A stretch of DNA of 17,232 nt, taken from NCBI GenBank assembly GCA_035647435.1, contig DASRNM010000151.1, forward strand, positions 1-17,232, read 5' to 3'. Under the pieces are notes generated by a model. That model was not told the origin of the DNA and did no database searches. It saw nothing but the letters and a program-made list of their open reading frames with translations. This stretch comes from JAAZFZ01 sp035647435 (GTDB lineage Bacteria > Bacillota > Clostridia > Oscillospirales > Acutalibacteraceae). Position numbers and translations under genes: made by a program. Positions within the stretch are counted from its first letter, which is position 1; each line of letters opens with the position of its first letter. Shown one piece after another: positions 6,451 through 15,500 of the stretch.

Positions 6451-6960
6451 TTGCCAAGTGAGAAGGTACTCGAACAAAAGAAACAGATTGTTGAAGGGTT
6501 GAGCGAAACCTTAAAGGGTTCATGTTCAGGAGTTATTGTCGACTACAGGGGCATAACTGTTGCTGACGACACTAAACTTCGTAAAGATTTACGTGAAGCC
6601 GGCGTCAAGTATGTTGTCGTCAAAAACACGTTGCTTAAACTTGCTTCAAAAGAGGTAGGGCTTGACGACTTGTGTGATGTTCTTACGGGAACAACCGCAA
6701 TAGCCACAAGTCCCGACGATTATGTTTCAGCTGCACGCATAATATCCAAGCATGCAAAGACAAGCAAAACATTTAAGGTCAAAAGCGGTTTTATGGACGG
6801 CAAGGTTATAAGTGTTGAAACCATCGATAGTCTCGCAAAACTGCCTACAAGAGAAGTGTTGCTTGCATCTGTCTGCAATGTATTCAATGCCCCGATCGCA
6901 TCGTTTGCAAGGGCAATTCAAGCTATTGTTGACAAAGACGGAGAAACCCCTGCTGCATAA
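6451..6960 (+). CDS. rplJ: Large-subunit ribosomal protein L10
   Basis: This 169-residue protein has the usual L10 length. It anchors the L7/L12 dimers to the GTPase centre of the 50S subunit, and the L10-(L12)4 complex autoregulates the operon. Conserved segments include VIVDYRGITVADDTKLRKDL, the VKNTLLKLA stretch and the C-terminal L12-binding helix. The start is a TTG at 6451, seven bases after GGAGGTG (6437-6443), giving MPSEKVLEQKK, a typical L10 N-terminus. No better ATG is present. rplL follows after 48 bases. Confidence 0.95.
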   Translation: MPSEKVLEQKKQIVEGLSETLKGSCSGVIVDYRGITVADDTKLRKDLREAGVKYVVVKNTLLKLASKEVGLDDLCDVLTGTTAIATSPDDYVSAARIISKHAKTSKTFKVKSGFMDGKVISVETIDSLAKLPTREVLLASVCNVFNAPIASFARAIQAIVDKDGETPAA

Positions 6961-6966
6961 GTAGCA

Positions 6967-6983
6967 AATAAATTAGATTTATT
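6967..6983 (+). repeat. AT-rich inverted repeat between rplJ and rplL
   Basis: AATAAAT and ATTTATT form a perfect 7-bp stem around TAG, 7 bases after the rplJ stop. It is all A-T, so RNA stability is low. It could mark a processing site related to the higher L12 output, or be chance in AT-rich sequence. Confidence 0.35.
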
Positions 6984-7008
6984 AACAACAAATTGGAGGT
7001 AAACTATA

Positions 7009-7386
7009 ATGGCATCAGAAAAAATTGCTGCACTTATTGAAGAAATTAAAGTTCTTTCAGTCCTTGAGCTTTCAGAGCTCGTTAAGGCTGTTGAAGAAGA
7101 ATTCGGCGTATCGGCAGCTGCCGCAGTTGCAGTTGCAGCTCCCGCAGACGGTGGAGGAGCAGAGGCTGAGGAACAAACAGAGTTTGACGTTATTCTTGCA
7201 GAAGTCGGCTCACAGAAAATCAAGGTTATCAAGGCTGTCCGCGAGCTTACAAGCCTTGGTCTTGCAGACGCAAAGGGTCTTGTTGACAGCGCTCCTAAGG
7301 CTGTTAAAGAAGGCGTATCCAAAGAGGATGCAGAAGCTGCAAAGGCTAAACTTGAAGAAGTTGGCGCAAAGGTTGAACTTAAATAA
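7009..7386 (+). CDS. rplL: Large-subunit ribosomal protein L7/L12
   Basis: This 125-residue protein has the usual L7/L12 length. It forms the flexible stalk dimers that recruit translation factors and stimulate their GTPase activity. The layout is an N-terminal dimerisation domain (about 1-33), an alanine/glutamate-rich hinge (about 35-58) and a C-terminal factor-binding domain (about 59-125) containing KIKVIKAVRELTSLGLADAK and the ending AKLEEVGAKVELK. GGAGGT precedes the ATG at 7009. The gene is followed by a strong terminator instead of the usual rpoB. Confidence 0.96.
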   Translation: MASEKIAALIEEIKVLSVLELSELVKAVEEEFGVSAAAAVAVAAPADGGGAEAEEQTEFDVILAEVGSQKIKVIKAVRELTSLGLADAKGLVDSAPKAVKEGVSKEDAEAAKAKLEEVGAKVELK

Positions 7387-7403
7387 TTTGACTGATTCAA
7401 AAA

Positions 7404-7435
7404 ACTCTTGTCGCAGTTGCGGCAAGAGTTTTTTT
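7404..7435 (+). terminator. Intrinsic terminator after rplL
   Basis: An 11-bp stem ACTCTTGTCGC / GCGGCAAGAGT (one G-T wobble, loop AGTT) is followed by a run of seven T. It lies 17 bases after the rplL stop and ends the ribosomal operon. The next 116 bases, up to 7551, hold nothing I recognise. Confidence 0.92.
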
Positions 7436-7551
7436 GTATCCGATAGACCCAAAGTAATGAGAAGAAAAAGTTAAACCACTCATTCATTATGTAGCAATTA
7501 AGAGCTATATTTTTTAAATTTATTTTCACTTTGAATACACAGTTGTATATT

Positions 7552-7588
7552 AAAAAATAGCAGGCTCTGAAACTCAGAACCTGCTATT
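7552..7588 (-). terminator. Intrinsic terminator of mfd
   Basis: On the minus strand a 15-bp stem with one mismatch (arms 7574-7588 and 7556-7570, loop GTT) is followed by a T-run (the A-run at 7552-7557 on the plus strand). It lies about 20 bases past the mfd stop. The mfd transcript therefore ends before meeting the convergent rplL transcript. Confidence 0.88.
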
Positions 7589-7608
7589 TGCATGTGTATT
7601 ATTATACT

Positions 7609-10600
7609 TTATTTTTCAACCGACGCCATAATCTCAAATGCTTTTTCAAGAATTCTAAGCTGTTGTTCGCCAGGGAAAAGCTTGATTGCTATGTGTGGTT
7701 TGCCCGCTGCTCTAACAGATATTCTTCCATGCATTTTTCGCGCAAGCTTTGTTATTTTTGGCATGTTTAAATCCTCGATATAGAGCAGAAGCCTATCAGT
7801 CTTTTTGCCGACTTCATAAACACCTTGGCTGATTGCGGTTGCGCGTATCAGAGACACCGTTATAAGACCCATGACGCTTGCAGGTGGCTCACCGAAACGG
7901 TCAATTAGCTCATCAACAACATCCTGTGCATCCTCTTTGCCACGAATGTCTGCAATTCTGCGGTACATCGCAAGCTTTTGAGGTATGCTGCCTATATATT
8001 CAGTGGGAATATGCGCATCAATTGGCAAATCTATTAAGCATTCTCGCTCGGGCTTGAGTGTTTCCTCTCCCTTTTCTTCACTGATTGCTTGCGCAAGCAT
8101 TTTGATGTATGTGTCGTATCCAACAGAATCCATATTTCCGTGCTGTTGCGCACCCAAAATATTGCCAGCTCCACGAAGCTCAAGGTCGCGCATGGCAATT
8201 TTAAAGCCTGCTCCGAACTCAGTAAATTCTCGAACAGCCGTTAAGCGTTTTTCGGCTATTTCGGTGAGCTGTTTGCCGCGTTTAAATGTCAGGTATGCGC
8301 TCGCACGGCGTGGAGAGCGACCTACCCTGCCTCTTATTTGGTGGAGTTGCGCGAGGCCCATTTTATCCGCATTTTCAATAATGAGGGTGTTGACATTTGA
8401 CACATCAACACCGGTTTCTATAATAGTAGTGCATACAAGAATGTCAATTTCGCCTTCAAGAAGTCCGCGCCAAACGTTGCTTAAATCGTCCTCGCTCATT
8501 TGCCCATGCGCAATTGCTATTGTGGCATCAGGCATGAATTCTCTAATATTTGAAGCGGTCTTTTCTATTGTTTCGACTCGGTTGTGAAGATAGTAGACTT
8601 GACCGCCCCGGCGTATCTCCGCTGTCATTGCCTGTGCGATTACATCCATATTATGCTCAATGACATAGGTTTGAACAGGGTATCTGTCTTGTGGCGCCTC
8701 CTCAAGCACGGACATATCTCTTATGCCCGACATTGCCATGTTGAGCGTTCTCGGTATTGGTGTTGCAGTTAGAGTCAAGACATCGACGCTAGGGAAAAGC
8801 TCCTTTAAGCGCTCCTTTTGAGCGACACCGAAGCGTTGCTCCTCGTCAATAATAATAAGGCCAAGGTCATTGAACGCCACATCCTTTGAAATAAGGCGGT
8901 GGGTGCCAACAACAATATCAACAGAGCCCCTCTTGACAGATTTCAAATTTGCATTTATTTGTGAAGGTGTGCAAAACCTTGAAAGCATTGCCGCTTCAAT
9001 CGGAAAGCCCTCAAATCTTTTTTGGATTGTCTGATAGTGCTGAAGTGCCAAGATGGTGGTTGGCACAAGCATTGCGCATTGCTTGCCGTCGGCAACACAT
9101 TTAAAAGCTGCCCTCAAAGCAACTTCAGTTTTGCCAAACCCGACATCTCCACAAAGAAGCCTATCCATGGGGTATGGTTTTTCCATATCCCATTTTATTT
9201 CTTCAACGCAACGCAGTTGGTCAGTGGTTTCTTCAAACTCAAACCGACGCTCAAAGTCATTTTGCATGTCAATATCAGGTGAAAAAGCGAAGCCCGTGAT
9301 TTGCTTCCTTTTTGAATATAGCTCGATTAGCTCCTGCGCCATGTCTTTTACTGCAGACCGAACTCTGTTGCGTGCCTTTTGCCAGTCTTTTCCGCCGAGC
9401 TTGCTCAATTTCACATGAGCAGTTTCGCTACCAGCGCCGATGTATTTTGAAACTTGGTCAAGCTGAGTAACGGGGATGTATAGAACATCGCCTTTATCAT
9501 ATTTTATTTTTATATAATCCTTTACGGTTCCACTCGCTTCAAGGTTGGTAATGCCCTCAAAAACGCCTATACCATGTTTGTCGTGCACAATATAATCGCC
9601 CCTGTGCAACTCATCAAGGTTATTAAAGGTGTTTTTTAAGCTCTTTTTCTTCTTTGATTTAGTTGACGATGTGCCTCTGCTACCGTAGGTTATAAGTGTG
9701 AACTTTTCTTGCGGATACTCAAAGCCTGCCGAAAGTGTGCCCGATATTACATAAACCTTGTTGGGCAAAAACTTGTCGGGGAAAGAGGGCAGAAACACAC
9801 TGCTGATGTTTTTACCAACCAGGTCGTCGTTGAGAGCCATAGCCGCTTTTGTTGTGCCTGCCATAATAACGCAGGTCCACCCGTCCCGTTGAGTGAGTGG
9901 TTCGATATCTTCAAGAAGAAACTTAAACGAACCTTTCCAAGCAGGGATTTGCCTTGCGTTGATGTTTACAAGCTCCTTTACGGGCGTGTCAAAGCTGCCA
10001 CGAGGGAGATTGTCAAGATATATTGCACCTTTATTCTCGTAGAGAGCGAGCATTTCAGTCCACGTGAGCATATATCTGTCAAGCCCTTTGCAAAGAGTTC
10101 CTTCCTCCAAAAGAGCCTTAATATCTTCATTTAGTAATGTCTCACAAGCTTTTGCTCTTCCCCTGACTGAAAAGCTTTCACTAACGAACAGCCGTAGACC
10201 TTTTGCATAGTCAAAAATTGTTGCGGCATTTGGGTAAACGAGGGGCAAATACCTGTCGGTAGAAGAAAGCTTTACCCCCGATTCAAGCTTTTGAATGTCG
10301 GCGTTGAGCGAGGCCTTAACCTTAACAGAGCCTTTGCCCTTGACAGTTGAAAGGTGTTCGTTTATCAGGTTTATAAGCATTTTTTTATTTTTATAAACAA
10401 TCTCGTTTGCGGGTATTACTCGTATTTTATCAATGCTTTGAGTGCGCCGTTGACTGTCGGTGTCAAAAAAAGAAATTGAGTCGATATTATCTCCCCAAAA
10501 CTCGATTCTGCAAGGGAATTCACTGTTCGGGGTGTACAAATCAAGAATACCACCCCTGACGGCAAATTGTCCCGAAGCATCAACCTGTTCGCTTTTTGTG

Positions 10601-11079
10601 TAACCACCTTTGATGAGTAAAGAGGTGATTTTTTCAACACTGATTTCATCGTTAAGCTTTAATTCAAGGCTTGAGCTTTTCAGTTCTTCAGGTGGTATTG
10701 TGAGTTGCATTGCGGCCTCGACTGAGCACACGACAGTGTCAATTTCACCGCAGAGTATTTTATAGAGCACACCTAAGCGTAGGTGCTCATATTCCCTTGA
10801 ACGGCTTTCAGCCGAGCGAAAAATATAGTCCCTTGCAGGGTATGCAAGCGCTCTTTTGCCCAGAACCTTTAAATCACTAACAAGACGGTTTGCCTGAGCC
10901 TCGTCGGCGGTTATAATTATAGAGCCTTCGTGCAATTTATCGCTAAGTGATGCGGTCAAAACAGCCTTGTGAATATGAGAAAGCCCCAGCACACCCATTG
11001 GTAGCCAGTTCTTTTTGATGCCCGTTACAATTGACTGATATTCGGGCGAAAAATTAAATTTTTCAGAAAAACAGTTCAT
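7609..11079 (-). CDS. mfd: Transcription-repair coupling factor Mfd
   Basis: This 1156-residue protein has standard Mfd length. It is an ATP-driven DNA translocase that removes RNA polymerase stalled at DNA damage and recruits UvrA. The UvrB-like N-terminal module comes first. The CarD-like polymerase-interaction domain starts at about residue 490 (ELHRGDYIVHDKHGIGVFEG). The superfamily 2 motor carries Walker A GDVGFGKTE (about 640), DEEQ (about 745), TATPIPRTL and the RIRGRVGRS-like motif VI (HQIRGRVGRSPR). The C-terminal TRCF domain follows. The gene lies 12 bases after a HAD phosphatase gene and is probably co-transcribed with it. The Shine-Dalgarno is weak (TGGGGTAATA before ATG). All motifs look intact. 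Confidence 0.96.
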   Translation of the reverse strand: MNCFSEKFNFSPEYQSIVTGIKKNWLPMGVLGLSHIHKAVLTASLSDKLHEGSIIITADEAQANRLVSDLKVLGKRALAYPARDYIFRSAESRSREYEHLRLGVLYKILCGEIDTVVCSVEAAMQLTIPPEELKSSSLELKLNDEISVEKITSLLIKGGYTKSEQVDASGQFAVRGGILDLYTPNSEFPCRIEFWGDNIDSISFFDTDSQRRTQSIDKIRVIPANEIVYKNKKMLINLINEHLSTVKGKGSVKVKASLNADIQKLESGVKLSSTDRYLPLVYPNAATIFDYAKGLRLFVSESFSVRGRAKACETLLNEDIKALLEEGTLCKGLDRYMLTWTEMLALYENKGAIYLDNLPRGSFDTPVKELVNINARQIPAWKGSFKFLLEDIEPLTQRDGWTCVIMAGTTKAAMALNDDLVGKNISSVFLPSFPDKFLPNKVYVISGTLSAGFEYPQEKFTLITYGSRGTSSTKSKKKKSLKNTFNNLDELHRGDYIVHDKHGIGVFEGITNLEASGTVKDYIKIKYDKGDVLYIPVTQLDQVSKYIGAGSETAHVKLSKLGGKDWQKARNRVRSAVKDMAQELIELYSKRKQITGFAFSPDIDMQNDFERRFEFEETTDQLRCVEEIKWDMEKPYPMDRLLCGDVGFGKTEVALRAAFKCVADGKQCAMLVPTTILALQHYQTIQKRFEGFPIEAAMLSRFCTPSQINANLKSVKRGSVDIVVGTHRLISKDVAFNDLGLIIIDEEQRFGVAQKERLKELFPSVDVLTLTATPIPRTLNMAMSGIRDMSVLEEAPQDRYPVQTYVIEHNMDVIAQAMTAEIRRGGQVYYLHNRVETIEKTASNIREFMPDATIAIAHGQMSEDDLSNVWRGLLEGEIDILVCTTIIETGVDVSNVNTLIIENADKMGLAQLHQIRGRVGRSPRRASAYLTFKRGKQLTEIAEKRLTAVREFTEFGAGFKIAMRDLELRGAGNILGAQQHGNMDSVGYDTYIKMLAQAISEEKGEETLKPERECLIDLPIDAHIPTEYIGSIPQKLAMYRRIADIRGKEDAQDVVDELIDRFGEPPASVMGLITVSLIRATAISQGVYEVGKKTDRLLLYIEDLNMPKITKLARKMHGRISVRAAGKPHIAIKLFPGEQQLRILEKAFEIMASVEK

Positions 11080-11091
11080 TATTACCCCATT

Positions 11092-11706
11092 TTATATTTT
11101 TATGCCCTTTTGACGCATTTCTTTTTTTAGTTTTTCAACATTGCCATCATAAAAGCAGTATCCGTCCATGCCAACAGCTTTTGAACCGTCAATGTTTTTT
11201 TGCAAGTCATCAATAAAATAACATTCTTCGGGCATTAAATTAAATTTTTCAAAAAGCTTTTCATATATTTCCCGTTCAGGCTTCAACAAATAATAATCCG
11301 AAGAAATCAAAAATCCGTCAAAAAACTCGAAAGCAGGGATGTTATCCTTTTGATCATAAAAATCCTTTGACACATTTGAGAGAAGGTATATTTTGTATCC
11401 GTTTTCTTTTAAAGTCTTAATAAGCTCAAAAACATCCTCTTTAGGAGGCATTTCATCAAACCAGTTTTCGAGCAAATGACGCACAGTGGCGTGCAGCCGT
11501 TCGGGCAGATTTTTTGCCGTTAATTGAACCGCTTCAAGGTTTGTGATAACACCCCTGTCCATATCCTGCCAGACGGGGGATTGAAACACATTCTTTAAAA
11601 TAATATCCCTATCTTTTTTATTGTCAAAATATTTCAATAAAGTTTTTTCGGGGCGGAAGTCTAAAATAACCCCACCCATATCAAATATTATGTTTTTAAT
11701 TTTCAT
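11092..11706 (-). CDS. HAD-family hydrolase (YihX / epoxide-hydrolase-N-like phosphatase)
   Basis: This 204-residue cytoplasmic protein belongs to HAD subfamily IA. Motif I is FDMGGVILD, with nucleophile D9. Motif II is S110-N111 in LLSNVS, motif III is K142 in LLKPE, and motif IV is D166-D167 in FIDDLQKN. It would hydrolyse a small phosphate ester; YihX-like members act on sugar phosphates, but the substrate cannot be read from sequence. The usual second Asp of motif I (D+2) is Gly11, as in many DMGGV-type members. The ATG at 11706 follows GGTGA on the minus strand. The gene has its own promoter and precedes mfd by 12 bases; no functional link to repair is evident. Confidence 0.85.
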   Translation of the reverse strand: MKIKNIIFDMGGVILDFRPEKTLLKYFDNKKDRDIILKNVFQSPVWQDMDRGVITNLEAVQLTAKNLPERLHATVRHLLENWFDEMPPKEDVFELIKTLKENGYKIYLLSNVSKDFYDQKDNIPAFEFFDGFLISSDYYLLKPEREIYEKLFEKFNLMPEECYFIDDLQKNIDGSKAVGMDGYCFYDGNVEKLKKEMRQKGIKI

Positions 11707-11735
11707 ATATTCACCAGTCCTTTATATTCAAAACT

Positions 11736-11764
11736 ATTCTATTACATTTTGCACCTAAATTCAA
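11736..11764 (-). promoter_or_regulatory. Promoter for the HAD gene and mfd
   Basis: On the minus strand TTGAAT (11764-11759) is followed after 17 bases by TAGAAT (11741-11736). It lies 30 bases upstream of the HAD start codon, correctly oriented. Confidence 0.6.
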
Positions 11765-11768
11765 TGAT

Positions 11769-11797
11769 TTAAGAATAATATTTCAAACTATTCTTAA
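11769..11797. repeat. Operator-like inverted repeat in the divergent intergenic region
   Basis: TTAAGAATA (11769-11777) and TATTCTTAA (11789-11797) form a perfect 9-base inverted repeat with an 11-base spacer. It lies between the two divergent -35 boxes, 16 bases from the ABC-operon -35. A related half, AAACTATTCT, occurs at 11731-11740, over the HAD -10, and again at 11785-11794. The size and position suit a dimeric repressor, but no regulator gene is in view. Confidence 0.55.
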
Positions 11798-11813
11798 CCT
11801 GTAAAAATTGGAA

Positions 11814-11842
11814 TTGAATATAAGAGCTTATTGTACTATAAT
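11814..11842 (+). promoter_or_regulatory. Promoter for the ABC transporter operon
   Basis: TTGAAT (11814-11819) is followed after 17 bases by a perfect TATAAT (11837-11842), 38 bases before the ATPase start codon. GTGAGGT (11868-11874) is the ribosome binding site. Confidence 0.75.
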
Positions 11843-11880
11843 GGATTCATAGGAAAATTTGTTGAGAGTGAGGTCGTTCA

Positions 11881-12582
11881 ATGAGTTTCATCGAGTTTGA
11901 GAATGTTTACAAGCGGTATAAAATGGGAGAGGTTGTCATAAGTGCTGCAGACGGCGTTTCTTTTGATATTGAGCAGGGCGAGTTTTGCGTTATAGCTGGG
12001 CCTAGCGGTGCAGGCAAAACAACGGTTTTGAACATACTTGGCGGTATGGACGACAGTAACGACGGAAAAATCCGTGTTGCAGGCGATCTTATAAATGAAT
12101 ATGATAACAAAAAGCTGATTGAATACAGGCGGTACGATGTCGGTTTTGTTTTTCAATTTTACAATCTTATTCAAAACCTTACAGCACTTGAAAATGTTGA
12201 ACTTGCAACTCAAATAGGTAACAAATCGCTTGACCCTGAAAAGGTGCTTGAAAGAGTCGGGCTCGGTGATAGAATGAATAATTTCCCCTCGCAGCTTTCA
12301 GGCGGGGAGCAACAGCGTGTTTCAATTGCAAGGGCACTTGCAAAAAACCCGAAATTATTGCTGTGCGATGAGCCAACAGGCGCACTCGATTACAAGACCG
12401 GCAAGCAGATTTTGAAGCTGTTGCAGGATACAAGCAAAGAAACAGGGATGACGATTGTTGTTGTAACACACAATCAGGCAATCTCACCCATGGCAAACAG
12501 AATTATATCTATGCGCAGCGGTAAGGTGCATAAAACGGAGGTCAACGAGAAGCCGGTTCCTGTTGAAAGGATTGAATGGTAA
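11881..12582 (+). CDS. ABC transporter ATP-binding protein (LolD/MacB class)
   Basis: This 233-residue cytoplasmic ATPase drives the adjoining FtsX-type permease. Walker A is GPSGAGKTT (about 40-48), the Q-loop region is VGFVFQFYNLI, the ABC signature is LSGGEQQRVSIARAL (about 139-153), Walker B plus D-loop is LLLCDEPTGALD, and the switch histidine is in VVTHN. The NLIQNLTALENVELA segment is typical of the LolD/MacB/FtsE-like group, which usually acts in mechanotransmission or export of lipids, peptides or antibiotics rather than nutrient uptake. It overlaps the permease start. The specific substrate is unknown. Confidence 0.93.
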   Translation: MSFIEFENVYKRYKMGEVVISAADGVSFDIEQGEFCVIAGPSGAGKTTVLNILGGMDDSNDGKIRVAGDLINEYDNKKLIEYRRYDVGFVFQFYNLIQNLTALENVELATQIGNKSLDPEKVLERVGLGDRMNNFPSQLSGGEQQRVSIARALAKNPKLLLCDEPTGALDYKTGKQILKLLQDTSKETGMTIVVVTHNQAISPMANRIISMRSGKVHKTEVNEKPVPVERIEW

Positions 12583-15500
12583 TGAGCAAAGCTTTGATTA
12601 AAGAAACTTTTCGCTCAATTAAAAACAGTATATCCCGCTTTATCTCCATAATAGCCATTGTCGCTTTGGGGACATGCTTTTTTGCGGGTATTAATGCCGT
12701 TTCCCCCGACATGAGAGCAACGGCGGATAAATATTTTGATGACAACAACTTAATGGATATAAAGGTAATTTCGACAATCGGTTTGACTGGAAGCGATGTT
12801 TCAAGAATCCGTGAAGTTGAAGGCGTAGAGGCTGTTATGCCCTCAAAAAGCGTTGATGCCGTTATCAGCATTGACGATAAAAATTTGATGGGCGCAGACG
12901 GTTCAGTTTTTAGTTGCCGTGCATACTCGCTCAACCTAAACCATGCTAAAGCAGAGGATAATAGCGAGTACATTAACGCGCTTACGCTCATTGAGGGTAG
13001 GCTTCCAAAAAACGACAACGAATGTGTTGTTGACGGTTGTATAACAAATGTGCCTAAAGAGTTCTCAATCGGTCAAAAAATTACCCTTGAGGGCGATGGA
13101 TACAACATTTTTTCAACATTAACTCACAATGAGTTTACAATAGTTGGCATTGTTGAAACGCCGATGTATATTTCATTTGAAAGAGGGAGCACACTTGTCG
13201 GCAGCGGAAAGCTCGGTGGGTTTGTGTTTGTTCCTGAAGGTTTATTTTGCAATGACTTTTATTCCGAAATTTATGTTAAAGCTAATGGTGCAAGCGAATT
13301 TTCGACATATTCGGTTGACTACAAAGAATTTATTGAGCCGATAATGAAAAACATTGAAAGCATATCGGGTGAATGTATTGCTGTTCGTTCGAGGGCTCTT
13401 CGTGCCACTTTGCCCCCGAAAATCGAGCAAGGCGGCTTGCTGCTCGAACAAAAAAGAGGGCAAGCACAGGAAGAGTTAGACAAGGCACTTCAAAAGGTTG
13501 AGGATGTCAAATATTATGCGGTCAACGGTGAGGTGGTGCTTGAACAAAAGAAGGCAGAAACAGGGGCAGAACTTGATGAAAATTGGGCACTCTATAAAAA
13601 TGGCTTGACCAAATATAATGCTGGGCTTGAGGAATATAACAAAAACTACGAGGAATACCTTGAGGTATATGAAACTGTGTATGAGGACCCGGAGGCAAAA
13701 GATAAATACCGTGCCGCCTCTAGGGAGCTAACTAAAGCTTGGTTGCAGCTGACAACTGCAAACGAGGGTATAGCGGCGCTTGAACATTCGATAAAATACA
13801 TAGAAGCTGAGCTGAACACAGAAAGAGGAGAAAAGCTTTTTGAAGAAATAGTTGCGGACTTGTTGGAGGGCGGTTACATTACTCCCGAAGACGCTATGAG
13901 CAAGAAAGAGATACTTAAAAAGCTTGGAGAACAAAAGGTAAAGTTAAAAGAAGAAAAGATAAAGTATGAAAAGGGACTTACGGAATACCAAAAGAACAAA
14001 GCCGAGGCTGACGAGATTGGCGCTGTGTTTGAACTGCTTGAAAAATCCGATGAGCAGCTTGATATTGCAAGAACGGAGCTTGACGAGGCGTACGAGGAGC
14101 TTTCAAAAACCAAAGAAAGACTTGACTTTGCACAGGAACAGTTTGAGTTTGAAATCAAGAAGGCCGAAACTGAATTAGAGCTTGCAAAGCAAAATGTCGA
14201 CACAATAGATGATCAGTATCGAAAAACAAAAAAGGAAATAGATGCGGCGTTAAATAATGCACAATATGACCTTGACAGTGCAAAGAATTTGCTCGACTCG
14301 CTTGACGAGGCGAAATGGTTTGTAAGCGATAGAAGCGAATTGCCCGGTTATGAAAGCTACAATCAAACCGCACAGAATATGCAGGCGTTTGCAACAGTGT
14401 TCCCGATGTTTTTCTTTTTGTTAGCGGCACTTATTTGCCTGACGACAATGACAAGAATGGTTGAGGAGGAAAGGGTGCAGTTAGGCACTCTCAAGGCTCT
14501 TGGTTACACTTCGCAGGCGATTGTGTCAAAATATGTTATTTATGCGACACTTGCAACGCTTATCGGTTGTGCAATAGGCTTGAGCTTTGGCTTTACATTG
14601 TTGCCAATTGGTATATATAAATCATATGGAATTATCTTCACATTGCCCAAATTGATTTACAAATTCTACTTTGGGTATGCATTTGTAGGCATTTTAGTGG
14701 CGCTTTTGTCAACAGTTTTGGCATCGCTCTACGCTTGCAGGAATGAGCTTATAAGCAAGCCTGCACAACTCATGCGTCCTAAAGCACCAAAGGCGGGCAA
14801 AAGAGTTGCACTTGAAAAGGTTGATTTTTTCTGGAGTAGGCTAAGCTTTACATCAAAGGTTACTTTAAGGAATCTTTTCCGACACAAAAAACGATTGATT
14901 ATGACTGTTGTGGGCATTGGTGGTTGCACCGCCCTATTGCTCACGGGCTTCGGCTTAGGTCGTTCAATAGGTGAAATATTACCACGTCAATATGGCGAAG
15001 ATGGAATAGCGCAATATGACATGCAAATTCTTTTGGATGAGCCTTTAAACTCATCATATGCCGCAGAAGAAACACTTCACATCATTAACTCCGACTTGCG
15101 TATAAAGTCAACTACGGCAAGTTATATCAGAACCACAAGTGCAACCTCTGAAAACACTCAAGAGCTTTTCGAGGTCAACCTTATAGTTCCTGAAAGAGTA
15201 GAGGAGCTTCCCGAATTTGTGAAGCTGCAAAACAGAAAAACAGGCAAAAAGATTTCACTTGATGAAAAGGGTGTAATAGTAAGCGAAAAGCTTGCGAAGA
15301 ACACTGGAGTCAGTGTGGGTGATGTCATAATGATAAAGGGTGACCATGAAGACATCTCGCTGAAGGTTTCTGGGATAACTGAAAATTATGCATATCATTA
15401 TATCTATATAACACAAAGCCTATATGAAGCTGTTTTTGATGAAAATGTGAGCTTTAATTGTTTGATGGCAAAACTTTCTGACAGTGTTAAGCCCGGTTCT

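Noticed and set aside
3653..7435. Whole ribosomal cluster as a novel system
   Set aside because: Gene identities and most leaders are standard for Firmicutes; only the individual RNA details and the missing rpoBC deserve attention.
6918..7529. 203-residue open frame on the minus strand across rplL and its terminator
   Set aside because: Its serine/alanine-rich part is the shadow of the L7/L12 hinge and it runs through the rplL terminator.
7436..7551. Possible small gene or RNA between the rplL and mfd terminators
   Set aside because: AT-rich, no ribosome site plus open frame of note, and no stable hairpin apart from the flanking terminators.
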